Shown one piece after another: positions 35,172 through 44,431 of a stretch of DNA of 64,000 nt (within the stretch, counting starts at the first letter, position 1; each line of letters opens with the position of its first letter). The translations under genes and the position numbers were made by a program. Below the pieces are notes generated by a model, which was given only the letters and a program-made list of their open reading frames with translations, was not told where the DNA came from and ran no database searches. The DNA comes from Bacteroidota bacterium (GTDB lineage: Bacteria; Bacteroidota; Bacteroidia; Flavobacteriales; Flavobacteriaceae), in NCBI GenBank assembly GCA_023446155.1, contig JAEXIT010000010.1, positions 1-64,000 of the forward strand. Reading direction: 5' to 3'.

Positions 35172-35777
35172 TTATTCCACATAATCCGGATTATCAAAGG
35201 TCAGTTTTTGGGGTTTACGAACCGGAATAAACTTTCCTTTTTTTATATCAACCTTCCAAATTCGGTATATTTTTGTGATCAATGGCTTCCGATCATCGTT
35301 AAATTCCGCAATATAAATTCCATTTTGTTCATCATCCGGAAGTGACAACTCTACGCGGGAATACATTTTTTTATCATTTTCGGAAACCACATTTAATTCA
35401 TCGACTATTTCGTAAGGTATATCTTTTGTAATTGAAGTGTCGAGAAAGCGTCCTAAAATAATTTTATTTTTCCCATTCCTACAGTCATCAATGGTTTTGG
35501 CATATGTCGAAACAAAATATTTATCGGCTACCGAATCACTTTCTACCACAAACGCACTACATTCATGTAGAAAATATCCTGCTACTTCATCCGATTTTTT
35601 ACCAATAAAAGACAACTCAAAAAAATCTTCTTCTTTTGGAGTTAAGGTTACGATTTCTTTTTTGATACTATCGGTTACTATTGTTTTTGCTTCCGATTCC
35701 ACTGCTTCTTTTTCTTTAGTGGTACAGCTTAAAATAGAAAACAAAACCAAGCCGGTTACTAGTACGTATTTTTTCAT
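35172..35777 (-). CDS. Hypothetical lipoprotein
   Basis: A 201-residue lipoprotein with signal sequence KKYVLVTGLVLFSILSC and lipidated Cys at residue 18, followed by a Lys/Glu-rich linker. The folded part contains FELSFIGKKSDEVAGYFLHE and IYRIWKVDIKKGKFIPVRKP. No domain is recognised. It is part of the run of orphan minus-strand envelope genes. Confidence 0.65.
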   Translation of the reverse strand: MKKYVLVTGLVLFSILSCTTKEKEAVESEAKTIVTDSIKKEIVTLTPKEEDFFELSFIGKKSDEVAGYFLHECSAFVVESDSVADKYFVSTYAKTIDDCRNGKNKIILGRFLDTSITKDIPYEIVDELNVVSENDKKMYSRVELSLPDDEQNGIYIAEFNDDRKPLITKIYRIWKVDIKKGKFIPVRKPQKLTFDNPDYVE

Positions 35778-35801
35778 TTTTATTTAATTATTTGATCAAT
35801 C

Positions 35802-36263
35802 TTACCAACCCGGTCCGTTTTTATGCAAACAAGGCGCTTCAATTTTCACTAAATGGTTGTATTCCATAGGCGGTTCGCCCTTTTCTGCAAGTTGGTACAT
35901 TTTATAGAATTCCTCGAAATAATCGGGATTTAGTTCCGAATAGGCCGCACCTTCATGGTGCAAGCGTATTCTCCCCTTTTCTATTGCTTGCCAAAAAAAC
36001 TTTTGATTTTCGGGCGTCAGGCTTCGTGTGTCCAAATGCCGGTTTATCCAATCATCCAATCTTGAATTATAAAAACCATAACCACCATCACTTTCCAATT
36101 CGTCGTTTTCTATAGGAATTTGCAATTCCAGCCATTCGGCTAACGGAATGCCTCCCGGAATAAATTGTAATTCGTTAATGGCAATTTTAAGGATATAATC
36201 ATAACCCGTCCACCGTCTCGAAAAACACCTACCATCTTTAAAAACAATAAAACAACTTGCCAT
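35802..36263 (-). CDS. Hypothetical cytosolic protein
   Basis: A 153-residue soluble acidic protein beginning MASCFIVFKDGRCFSRRWTG, with many aromatic residues, and ending CLHKNGPGW. No signal peptide. It resembles orphan immunity-type proteins only in composition; no family can be assigned. It sits between a lipoprotein gene and small membrane genes of the same strand. Confidence 0.58.
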   Translation of the reverse strand: MASCFIVFKDGRCFSRRWTGYDYILKIAINELQFIPGGIPLAEWLELQIPIENDELESDGGYGFYNSRLDDWINRHLDTRSLTPENQKFFWQAIEKGRIRLHHEGAAYSELNPDYFEEFYKMYQLAEKGEPPMEYNHLVKIEAPCLHKNGPGW

Positions 36264-36355
36264 ATCTATTTGTTATTTAACCAATTATCAATAACAACCT
36301 TTTCCATAGCTTTAATTTTTTCATGGCTTGAAATTCAAAAGTGTTATATCAAAGT

Positions 36356-36559
36356 TTAAAAAAATCTATTGTACAATAACTCTAGATAGGCCAGCAGTGT
36401 TGTAATCATAAGTATCCAAATCATAATTCGGTTGTTGCTACCATAGATTGTACGCAGGTTCTTGTTACACAGCATCAGATCGTGCCAAACGCGATTCTTA
36501 AAATATCTTTCACGTTTTTTTTTGTTTTTAGTTTCTTCCAATTGACTTATAGCCGCCAT
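36356..36559 (-). CDS. Small hypothetical tail-anchored protein
   Basis: A 67-residue protein with a very basic N-terminal half (EETKNKKKRERYFKNRVWHD) and a C-terminal hydrophobic stretch MIWILMITTLLAYLELLYN. It would be a single-span membrane protein. It lies 8 bases downstream of the DUF4919-like gene and may be co-transcribed. Coding status is only moderately certain. Confidence 0.45.
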   Translation of the reverse strand: MAAISQLEETKNKKKRERYFKNRVWHDLMLCNKNLRTIYGSNNRIMIWILMITTLLAYLELLYNRFF

Positions 36560-36567
36560 TTGAATTA

Positions 36568-37248
36568 TTATTTCGGGATTTTATTGCCGTATAGCTTACT
36601 GATATTAAAATACAAGCCGTCTACTCCGTATTTACCTTTTTCGAAAGCCAAATAATCACAATCTCCAATTAACGATTGTGAATCGCGCTCTAGTTGAAGC
36701 ATATTTAATAACACATATTCATGCGATACCGAAATAACATGGAAAGCGGTTTCACATTGTAAACCATCCCCTGTAGAGAATATGGTTTGTAGAATATTTT
36801 GAAAGTTATTCGAAATTTTTTTAGCCATATCATCGTCACCTTTTAAATGGTAGACGTACGCTAAAAAGTTTAGTATTCTCAAATCAAATGGATTTTCTTT
36901 TAGGGATGCATTCGCCAGGCGTATAAAACTTTCGTAATCCTTTTGATTTAGTTCGTCACTACTGTAATATTTTTGAAGTTTCTCTTCATTCGGATTCACA
37001 TAATACGGATCGAAGTTTTTTTGTAAAACGTACCCGTAATACAGATTTCTATAATCCTTCAGTGTTAGTGTGTTATCATATTCCCGGAATCGACTCAGCA
37101 ATTTCGGATAATAGGAATCGGAATTTTTTTTCTCAATTTCCGTTTTAATAGCATTATAATCCGGTACTTCTTTCACTTCTTCTAACTGTGCAAACCCGAT
37201 AGTAGAAATCAACAAGAAAATGTAACTAATGAGACTGCTTCTTTTCAT
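36568..37248 (-). CDS. Exported DUF4919-like protein
   Basis: A 226-residue exported protein with signal peptide SLISYIFLLISTIGFAQ. The body has PDYNAIKTEIEKKNSDSYYP, TLKDYRNLYYGYVLQKNFDP and a helical TPR-like centre LRILNFLAYVYHLKGDDDMA. The pattern matches my memory of the DUF4919 family of Bacteroidota, whose function is unknown. The C-terminal part has CETAFHVISVSHEYVLLNML. Confidence 0.68.
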   Translation of the reverse strand: MKRSSLISYIFLLISTIGFAQLEEVKEVPDYNAIKTEIEKKNSDSYYPKLLSRFREYDNTLTLKDYRNLYYGYVLQKNFDPYYVNPNEEKLQKYYSSDELNQKDYESFIRLANASLKENPFDLRILNFLAYVYHLKGDDDMAKKISNNFQNILQTIFSTGDGLQCETAFHVISVSHEYVLLNMLQLERDSQSLIGDCDYLAFEKGKYGVDGLYFNISKLYGNKIPK

Positions 37249-37301
37249 CTTATTTTTTTAATTAAAGTCTGTTGTTTTAGAACGCACGATTGCATCTTCT
37301 A

Positions 37302-37721
37302 TTATTGTTGTTCCAATCGATCGCGTACAGCTTCCATAAGAACTTTTATATCGATATCATTTAGTTTTTTAAACGATATGCAATATCCGGTTATACGTGC
37401 TTTTCCTAGTTTTTCGCCATAGGTTTGAGCTAAGTGGGTTTTATCGGAAATTCCCATAATGTAAACCGAAATCCCGGTCGTATTGGCACTAATTCCAACT
37501 TTATAAAATTCCCGGGTTTTGCCACCGGTATGCATCGTTTGTGATCCGTAACCTATATTGGGATTCGAAACAACTTTATTCGTATCATTTTTGCCATCCA
37601 AAAACCATAATCTATCAATGGGGCGTACTTGTAAAATGGTTTGGTGTAGTGTTTCCATTTCACTTCGTTTTGGTTCCGACAAACTGTCGATATACGTTTT
37701 GATTTGTGTTGGTATATCCAT
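37302..37721 (-). CDS. DUF1801-like (YdhG/YdeI-type) protein
   Basis: A 139-residue soluble protein whose start MDIPTQIKTYIDSLSEPKR and following ETLHQTILQV fit the DUF1801 family. Later motifs are GYGSQTMHTGGKTREFYKVG and RITGYCISFKKLNDIDIKVL. The ATG at 37721 is preferred to the in-frame upstream start at 37808 because the family begins there. Function is unknown; some members are structurally similar to iron-chaperone-like frataxin folds. Confidence 0.72.
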   Translation of the reverse strand: MDIPTQIKTYIDSLSEPKRSEMETLHQTILQVRPIDRLWFLDGKNDTNKVVSNPNIGYGSQTMHTGGKTREFYKVGISANTTGISVYIMGISDKTHLAQTYGEKLGKARITGYCISFKKLNDIDIKVLMEAVRDRLEQQ

Positions 37722-37824
37722 TGGAATTGTATTTAAAAGGGGAATCAAAACGTTAGTTACTTTACGGTTTGGCACGATTACAAAAGTGTATTTTAATAAT
37801 CCTGCCAAACTGCAGAATAGTACT

Positions 37825-38217
37825 TTAATTTCGTTCTACATTTTCGTCGTATTTCATAACGAATTTTTCAACTTTAGCATCATCCAACTTACAATCAGTA
37901 AGGGTTTTATCACTAATTAATTTTTTGATCAATAATTTTTTAGTAAAGATATACGATTGTGAAGTCATGGTTAGCTTTTGATTCACAAAAGTGATTTTAT
38001 TATACAAGGCGCCGTAACGACTATTATGGATAAATTTTAAAAATACTATTTCATTTCCTTCTAAGTCAAGAATAGAAACATGGTTGGAATCAGAATCATC
38101 AATTTTCAGACACTCTTTTCCATCAATGAGTACCATGTCTTTGTTAAATTTGATTTCCTGACTGAATCCTTTAAAACCGCATACAATAAGGCAAAGGATT
38201 AAAAAACTTTTTTTCAT
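37825..38217 (-). CDS. Hypothetical exported protein
   Basis: A 130-residue protein with signal peptide KKSFLILCLIVCGFKGFSQ and a beta-rich body with MVLIDGKECLKIDDSDSNHV and ALYNKITFVNQKLTMTSQ. The start at 38217 is chosen over 38265 because it gives a standard signal peptide. No family recognised. It is 58 bases downstream of the lipoprotein gene at 38276. Confidence 0.6.
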   Translation of the reverse strand: MKKSFLILCLIVCGFKGFSQEIKFNKDMVLIDGKECLKIDDSDSNHVSILDLEGNEIVFLKFIHNSRYGALYNKITFVNQKLTMTSQSYIFTKKLLIKKLISDKTLTDCKLDDAKVEKFVMKYDENVERN

Positions 38218-38275
38218 TTGGATTTTGTTTTTGTTATAAATACTTGATCGTTTTATGTGAATCAATAATTTTTAT

Positions 38276-39076
38276 TTATTTTATTTCACCTAAATACATT
38301 TTTATTTGATCATCTTCATTATCACCTGGAATTAAATACGTGATGATAGGCCTTTTATTTTTTTGATATAAAAGCGCAAAAACTTTTGTATTGTTAATCG
38401 GCTTTTGGGTATCGATTGTAATTGTCTCGTTGTTTTCAATTAAAAAGGAGACGAATCGAGTCTTTAAATACGCTGTTTTGATACTACGTTTTTCAAAGGC
38501 TTCCGTAAGTTCGGCAGAATACCAGCCCCAATCGTCCATGGCTGTAAAATAGGCATTGGCTTCCGGGGTGTTTTCATCTGCAAACTCTTTTATCTCAGGC
38601 TTAAAAACAACCAATCGGGTATCGGTAATTTTTGTGATGTCTTTTACATTTTTTTCCGGTTTCGAATACGAAATAACGGATAATTCATGCGTAATAGGCA
38701 TTCCTTTTATGATTTTCCAACCGGAATAAATACGACCGTTTTCTTCAAAGAAACGAATGGTGTCGGTCTTATCTTCGATAAGATAATCGTCAAAATCTTT
38801 ATACTGGTAGGCTGTTTTTGTTTCTAATACCGCTGCTATAGGGTCCTCATCCGAATCACATTTAGCACAGCTTTTAACATCACCATTTTTTAAATAAATC
38901 AGGGTTCCTCCGTTTGCAATAAACAAATGGTTTATCAGACTTTTATCAATGGTATTCGCTTTCTCATTGTCGCTAGCATTTACAATGGTGTCCGATTGTA
39001 ACGTTACGTTATTTTCAGTTTTTTTAGCACAAGAAAGTCCTAAAAACAGGAGTAATAGTATTGTAATTTTTTTCAC
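38276..39076 (-). CDS. Hypothetical lipoprotein
   Basis: A 266-residue lipoprotein with signal KKITILLLLFLGLSCAKK (Cys16). The linker is Asp/Asn-rich. The body contains FIANGGTLIYLKNGDVKSCA and a CAKCDSDEDP segment, with two Cys that may pair or bind metal, and AYFTAMDDWGWYSAELTEAF. No family recognised. It belongs to the run of orphan envelope genes. Confidence 0.62.
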   Translation of the reverse strand: MKKITILLLLFLGLSCAKKTENNVTLQSDTIVNASDNEKANTIDKSLINHLFIANGGTLIYLKNGDVKSCAKCDSDEDPIAAVLETKTAYQYKDFDDYLIEDKTDTIRFFEENGRIYSGWKIIKGMPITHELSVISYSKPEKNVKDITKITDTRLVVFKPEIKEFADENTPEANAYFTAMDDWGWYSAELTEAFEKRSIKTAYLKTRFVSFLIENNETITIDTQKPINNTKVFALLYQKNKRPIITYLIPGDNEDDQIKMYLGEIK

Positions 39077-39297
39077 AAGTATTTAAAAAATCGGATGTGG
39101 TTTAACAAATTAAAAGTTGTACGAAATATTTAATATTTCTGGATAAATATAGCGTTTTTTCTTTCAAAAAAGCATACCAATTACACATTCACAAATGAAA
39201 GATATCAAAAATCGAATAACTCGTTTTTTCATGGGGCTTTATTATTTATACTACAGCAATGTCTGTTTCAATAGTTAATCGGCTACTTGCGCTGTGA

Positions 39298-39987
39298 TTA
39301 TTTATAAAGCCCTTTAAATAAAGTGACTTTGTCAGAAACAGGCTTCCCTTTAACCAACCACGATATTCCAAAACCAAATAGCAATAAGGCTTCACAAATT
39401 AGCGTCGTATATGCAAAAAAATCGAAAACGCCATTTATAAGTATCATAATGGTAGCAAATACGATTACAATCGCGGAACCTTTATAAATCTTAACTTCTC
39501 CAGGTTTAACATTTGGATCTTCTTTCGTAAAAATAAAGTAGGATGTGTAGGCAAACGTTAAAAACAATATCGCAGCTATTATTGCATGAAATGCAGCTGT
39601 TGTATCGCCTGCATGAGGAATAAATGAAAAGGCGTTTTCACATTTTATCTTTCCTATATTACATACATTACATGTTGTAGGAATAAAAGCCACACCAATG
39701 GCCGTAACTCCCATTATATTCACAAGTATATTTTCTCTTCGGTTTAAATTTTTATCTGCAATATCACTTTTATAGAGCAATAGAAAAAAGCCTACAGCCG
39801 ATAATACACTCGTAAATATTTCTCTTAAATTGGTATAATAGTACGCACTTAACGAAATTTGAATATCGGTTTCAAAAAAAGGAATCAATGATAACAAAAC
39901 AATTACTATAGGTAAACTTATTCCTAAAATACCGACACCTTTACGCAATCGATTAACCGTTATAATTGGATCTACATTTTCAATCAT
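39298..39987 (-). CDS. Multi-span membrane protein (DUF998-like)
   Basis: A 229-residue protein with about six membrane segments. The stretch SLSAYYYTNLREIFTSVLSA at about 46-65 and FFLLLYKSDIADKNLNRREN match a family of small integral membrane proteins related to DUF998. A Cys-rich loop TTCNVCNIGKIKC near 105 and HAGDTTAAFHAIIAAILFLT follow. Function is unknown. It is flanked by spacers of 221 and 133 bases, so it may be transcribed alone. Confidence 0.65.
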   Translation of the reverse strand: MIENVDPIITVNRLRKGVGILGISLPIVIVLLSLIPFFETDIQISLSAYYYTNLREIFTSVLSAVGFFLLLYKSDIADKNLNRRENILVNIMGVTAIGVAFIPTTCNVCNIGKIKCENAFSFIPHAGDTTAAFHAIIAAILFLTFAYTSYFIFTKEDPNVKPGEVKIYKGSAIVIVFATIMILINGVFDFFAYTTLICEALLLFGFGISWLVKGKPVSDKVTLFKGLYK

Positions 39988-40120
39988 TATATTAATTTTT
40001 TAGATGTTTATATTGTTAAAATACAATTTTTTACTTATAAAATATATTTTAACATAAATTAAACTACATAAAATTATTCCAAAGCTTATAAAAGCTATTT
40101 TAATTTCTTTCTAAAAAATA

Positions 40121-40612
40121 TTAATTCAAGTATACTACTATAGTATTTATTTTATTTTGAGCCATTATTGTAAAACTGATCTCCTGATCGTTCATATGCA
40201 GCTTCAGATCAAATCCCAGTCCCTTAATGGGATCGTTCAACGAAATCATCCCATTGGCTCCGGATTCACTTTGTAGTAATTTGCCCAATATTACTTTATA
40301 ATCGTCGGCACTTGCGTTGGGCAACTTCACCTGTTGTGTTTCCCTATCGATGACTAAAACCGGTATTTTTAAATTTTGTGAGGAATCCTTTAAATATACA
40401 ATCAGATAATTTCTACGATTTCCATAAAAATCAGTATCACACCGATACACTTTTACATCCGGATCTTTTTTCCCATTGATCATTATTTCACTTTTGGCCG
40501 CACTGCCAATAATCCTTGCCGAACCAAATATCAGTTTGATTAACAACGGATTACAGAAAATATAAACGGTTAGTAATACTAACGGAACTATAAATAAAAT
40601 TCTTTTTTTCAT
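40121..40612 (-). CDS. Hypothetical membrane-anchored protein
   Basis: A 163-residue protein with an N-terminal hydrophobic anchor RILFIVPLVLLTVYIFCNPL and an extracytoplasmic beta-rich domain with VYRCDTDFYGNRRNYLIVYL and a C-terminal FTIMAQNKINTIVVYLN. No recognised family. Confidence 0.58.
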   Translation of the reverse strand: MKKRILFIVPLVLLTVYIFCNPLLIKLIFGSARIIGSAAKSEIMINGKKDPDVKVYRCDTDFYGNRRNYLIVYLKDSSQNLKIPVLVIDRETQQVKLPNASADDYKVILGKLLQSESGANGMISLNDPIKGLGFDLKLHMNDQEISFTIMAQNKINTIVVYLN

Positions 40613-40711
40613 CTGTACTCCTATTTCAGTTCGATAAATACATTATTTACGACTCCTTTTTTTAGTGTTGTCAATGTCCCTGATTGGGTAGACTACTCAT
40701 GTAGTGTGGTC

Positions 40712-41308
40712 TTAGTAGACGATACAATCCTTGCTTTTCATATAAAATCCGTTGTTCTTTAAATTTTCGATGGTACCATTTTTAGTTACAAAAAAGGTAA
40801 AACTCTCTTTCGATTCGGGACAAATTTCATATTTCATCATGTTGAGTTTAAAGCCATTTTTCAATTCTATAAATCCATTCCCGAAGTCTGATTTTATATC
40901 AATCATATAGTCATTTATTTTTCCGATAAGAAAGGCTTCGGATACGTTTTCTACAGTATCAATAAACTTCTTTAATTCTTGTTCGGTTCTCACCGTGCCC
41001 CATCTTCCATTTTCAAAATAAGTGATTCGATATGCGCAAAACATAGGCTCACAGCCAACAAAAAAACCGTTAAAATCATATTTAGCATTAGAAATAATTA
41101 TTTCAGCCGGTTTTTCCCCTTTGGAAAACAATACTTTAGAGTCCGATAAAACTCGCTCAAGCTGCCAATAGGTGACCTTATCGTTCGGTTCGATATTTTT
41201 AAGTAACGTTTCGGTATTAGCTTCTTTTATGGACAAAGACTCAAAATTTGGCGTGCAGGAATTCAGTATAAAAATGAAAGTAATGGTCGTAATTATATAT
41301 AATTTCAT
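40712..41308 (-). CDS. Hypothetical lipoprotein
   Basis: A 198-residue lipoprotein with signal KLYIITTITFIFILNSC (Cys18). The body contains RVLSDSKVLFSKGEKPAEII and DFNGFFVGCEPMFCAYRITY, with several Cys, and ends MKSKDCIVY. The start at 41308 is chosen over 41332 because the signal peptide begins there. No family recognised. Confidence 0.62.
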   Translation of the reverse strand: MKLYIITTITFIFILNSCTPNFESLSIKEANTETLLKNIEPNDKVTYWQLERVLSDSKVLFSKGEKPAEIIISNAKYDFNGFFVGCEPMFCAYRITYFENGRWGTVRTEQELKKFIDTVENVSEAFLIGKINDYMIDIKSDFGNGFIELKNGFKLNMMKYEICPESKESFTFFVTKNGTIENLKNNGFYMKSKDCIVY

Positions 41309-41383
41309 TTGTATTTTGAAATAAAATCTCATGTCGCTTTTATAAATAACGTTACGTTTTTCTTATCAATTCTTTTATGCATT

Positions 41384-41458
41384 TCATTTATTTTTAAAAA
41401 TAATCTCCGAAATTTCATCCTTATTGTTGTTACAGGAAAGCAATTTGCATGGCTTCAT
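41384..41458 (-). pseudogene. Truncated duplicate of a lipoprotein gene start
   Basis: A 24-codon minus-strand frame encodes MKPCKLLSCNNNKDEISE and a few more residues before a stop. The lipobox region and following SCNNNKDEISEI are nearly identical, in DNA as well as protein, to the start of the lipoprotein gene at 43854-44339 (SCNNNKGKISEV). The remainder of that gene is absent here. It looks like a decayed tandem copy, lying in a 315-base gap between two intact genes. Confidence 0.6.
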
Positions 41459-41623
41459 TTATTGCTAGCGTATGTACTTTCATTGTTGTTTGTAGCGAAT
41501 CTTCGGCATAAAGATTTGTAATTCTCCGGGACATACCTTTATATGTATTATGCGTCTCATTTTTTAACGACTCTAGTTTTCCTGATTTAGGGTATCGGTT
41601 TTGTTAGTATTTTGATCACAACT

Positions 41624-43339
41624 TTATTTTTTATCGATCAATTCAAACGCTTTTTCTAACAAAAGGTCTTCTTTATTCCGGATGCTTTGTAGTGTGGGAC
41701 GAATCACCACATCAGGTTGAATACCAATACGCTGTGTTTCTGCTCCGTTGGGATAATAAATCCCCAATCCTGAAAAATAAAGCTCATTTCCGTCGGTTAA
41801 TTTTATGGAAACTATATTTCCGTCGGCTCCGGAAGTCTGACTTCCCACAAAAATTACATTCGGCACTTTTTTAAAAATCATCGCCCATAATTCCGCTGCA
41901 CTTTGCGTGTGTTCGTTTATTAAAACAATTACCTGACCTTTATAGGCTTCTGGATTCTCTTTTCCGACGTATTTGTACGTTTCGGTGATGATATGATCAA
42001 CAAAGCAAAATTTTCCGGGTTGCTCAAAAGAAGGTTGCGATTTTATTCCGAAAAACTGCGGTTTTGAAAAAAGATGATCAAAAACTTTAAGCAAGGAACC
42101 ATTATCGTTATAACCTCTTAAATCGAATACGATGCCTTTGGTGTTCTGAAAAGACTGCATTAGACTATCGATTTCTTTTACGCGTAGCGACGAAAATTCG
42201 ACATAGGCTTTGTTATCCAATCGAAATGTTGGATTTAAACGATTTTCAGTAGCATTCCAAACAAGATATTCGTATGATTTTCCGTTATATAACAGGTGAT
42301 AATTGGGAATACCATCTTTATCCCATTCATTCGCAAACGACCTGGGCATTCGTTCTAAATTTGTTTGGAATGGTTTTCCGTTTGCGCTAAGACCTTCAAT
42401 TGTTATAACGGCTTCCTTTCCGCTAAACAAATAATTATAGGCTTCTCTGAATTGCACCGATGCATTCGAAGCTGGAATAAAGCTGGATTTTTCCGCAATG
42501 ATTCTTGCAACCGATTTCCCATTGATTTTTGTGATCCAATCACCTATCTGGATTGTCGCCTTTTGCATTTTCTTTTCGTCTTTGACAGCTGTAATTAACG
42601 CGCCATTATCGACTATTTGAAAGGTAAAAGGGGCGCCTAGTTTTCCAAAAATAGCTTCGTTATAATTGTTTTTTAAGCTGGTATGCGTATCCTGAATTTC
42701 CGCGGCCAATTGTGTAATTGCCCATTGATAATCCTGTTCGTTTTTGATATCTTTAAAAATCGGAACATATTTTTTCAGCACATTATCCCAATTGGAATCG
42801 AGTAAATATTTGTAGGGATAAAAATAGGCCACGGCATTCCAGACTCTAAAGAGTTCGAGTAGTTTTATTTGTGGTGAAAAGTCTTTATAAACCTGCTCCT
42901 TTTGACTGTCCAATCGGATGCTTTGTAAAGTCGGATTACTATAATAGGTTCCTACATTCTTATGTTGATTGATCAACTCCAACAAACGTTCTTTGGTTTT
43001 AGGGCTGAGTTTTGTTTTGGCAATCCATTTACTATCGAAATTCCGAAGTGTAATACTATCACAGTTTGTTTTTGGAGAAGCGATAGTTTCGAAAGCCGTT
43101 TTATCGGCTATTTCAAGCCATTCGGTAATGATCGCGTCTTCAGAGCGTTTGGAGGTGTTTTCCAGAGTGTTGATTAAGGTTTTATCCCAATCGACTTTCC
43201 CTTGCGAAACCGCCGGATGATAATATTTGATCACGCCCCATACTTTGGCCAGGGTAACGAATTTATCTTCTGAAGTTGCTTTGGATTGAGCAAACAGCGG
43301 TGCCGTTATAAAAAGCACAAGGATTGTAAGGTATTTCAT
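41624..43339 (-). CDS. S41-family (C-terminal processing type) peptidase, exported
   Basis: A 571-residue exported protease with signal peptide KYLTILVLFITAPLFAQ. An N-terminal helical region (about 20-215) precedes a PDZ-like segment (about 240-300, with IQIGDWITKINGKSV). The S41 catalytic domain follows (about 340-560), with GIVFDLRGYNDNGSL, the nucleophile Ser in EHTQSAAELWA near 480 and VGSQTSGADGNIVSIKL. Members degrade periplasmic or secreted proteins from the C-terminus. It stands among orphan lipoprotein genes with no evident partner. Confidence 0.88.
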   Translation of the reverse strand: MKYLTILVLFITAPLFAQSKATSEDKFVTLAKVWGVIKYYHPAVSQGKVDWDKTLINTLENTSKRSEDAIITEWLEIADKTAFETIASPKTNCDSITLRNFDSKWIAKTKLSPKTKERLLELINQHKNVGTYYSNPTLQSIRLDSQKEQVYKDFSPQIKLLELFRVWNAVAYFYPYKYLLDSNWDNVLKKYVPIFKDIKNEQDYQWAITQLAAEIQDTHTSLKNNYNEAIFGKLGAPFTFQIVDNGALITAVKDEKKMQKATIQIGDWITKINGKSVARIIAEKSSFIPASNASVQFREAYNYLFSGKEAVITIEGLSANGKPFQTNLERMPRSFANEWDKDGIPNYHLLYNGKSYEYLVWNATENRLNPTFRLDNKAYVEFSSLRVKEIDSLMQSFQNTKGIVFDLRGYNDNGSLLKVFDHLFSKPQFFGIKSQPSFEQPGKFCFVDHIITETYKYVGKENPEAYKGQVIVLINEHTQSAAELWAMIFKKVPNVIFVGSQTSGADGNIVSIKLTDGNELYFSGLGIYYPNGAETQRIGIQPDVVIRPTLQSIRNKEDLLLEKAFELIDKK

Positions 43340-43390
43340 GGGTTGAGATTGTTTAAAAATTGTTTGGTTAAGAACTTTGAATACATAACA

Positions 43391-43807
43391 TTAAAATCGG
43401 TTTATCAATTCCTTTACTCGTTTCATTACAAATGAAGCTTTCCTGTCATAGTAAATCATATCAAAATCAGTACTTCCTTCCATTACCAAGTCTTCTTTTT
43501 TAAGGTTTGAATATTCTTTTTTGAAATAAAGATCTCTTTTCTTTAACCATTTTAATTGTTCCTTTTTTAAATTATTCTTTTCTAAATCAGTTCGTTTTTC
43601 GCGTTTTTTTTGATAAACAACATTCAGTAAACTATCGGCTTTTGTATAATAATTTATGGAACAACCGCGCATATTATTGCCGGAATCTAAACACTCTTGG
43701 TATGATTTTTCTATTTTTTCAATTGTTTTTAAAGATTGAGAATGTGATTTAATGCCAATTAGCATAAAAAATAAGACTAAAAAAGAGCTAGTACGAACCG
43801 ATTGCAT
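43391..43807 (-). CDS. LprI/DUF1311-like exported protein
   Basis: A 138-residue exported protein with signal peptide SSFLVLFFMLIGIKSHSQS. The Cys-containing core EKSYQECLDSGNNMRGCSIN and the later KEQLKWLKKRDLYFKKEY fit the DUF1311 family, which includes the lysozyme inhibitor LprI. A role in protecting against lysozyme is possible but not shown. Confidence 0.72.
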   Translation of the reverse strand: MQSVRTSSFLVLFFMLIGIKSHSQSLKTIEKIEKSYQECLDSGNNMRGCSINYYTKADSLLNVVYQKKREKRTDLEKNNLKKEQLKWLKKRDLYFKKEYSNLKKEDLVMEGSTDFDMIYYDRKASFVMKRVKELINRF

Positions 43808-43853
43808 TTATTGTATATTGTTTTTTGATTTAAAATACCTTTTTACTAGTTTA

Positions 43854-44339
43854 CTATAATGGTTCGTTTATACTAAATCCCAGGCTTTTTTTCTTTGAAA
43901 GATTTATAGCTCCTTTAAATACTGCATTTCCGCCTCCTATTGTCAGAATTAATTCTTCTCTCCACATTGGATATTTCCTTTCTTTTGACACACATAAAAT
44001 AAAGACTTCATTATCTCCATCTGCATTTTGATAACCAAGATACTGTCGAATATAATTTCCTAAATTCTCCGGTTTTTTAGTCCTTGAAATATCGGGTATA
44101 TTTTGCAACGAATCGACTTCTTTTTTTAGAATTTGTTCTATTAACTTTATATCCTGATGAGTTAGCGGATAAAATGTTGTACCGGATTGTAAAGGATAGT
44201 TTTGAAGTATTGCAATTTCATCTTCACCTCTATCATTTTTCAAAATAACCTCGGAAATTTTGCCCTTATTGTTGTTACAGGAAAGCATGATAAATAGCAA
44301 ACAAAATTGAATGATACGTATTGTTTTTGAGATTTTCAT
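43854..44339 (-). CDS. Hypothetical lipoprotein (parent of the 41384 remnant)
   Basis: A 161-residue lipoprotein with signal sequence IIQFCLLFIMLSC and lipidated Cys near residue 21. The body contains GTTFYPLTHQDIKLIEQIL and a C-terminal GGGNAVFKGAINLSKKKS. No family recognised. Its first 20 codons have a second decayed copy at 41384-41458, suggesting local duplication. Confidence 0.62.
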   Translation of the reverse strand: MKISKTIRIIQFCLLFIMLSCNNNKGKISEVILKNDRGEDEIAILQNYPLQSGTTFYPLTHQDIKLIEQILKKEVDSLQNIPDISRTKKPENLGNYIRQYLGYQNADGDNEVFILCVSKERKYPMWREELILTIGGGNAVFKGAINLSKKKSLGFSINEPL

Positions 44340-44431
44340 TAGAAAATTGATAGTTACAAGAGTATGTTATTTTAATTAATTATATTACGACTCTGGGTTT
44401 TATACCAATGTTACATTTCTATTCCGCTTCG

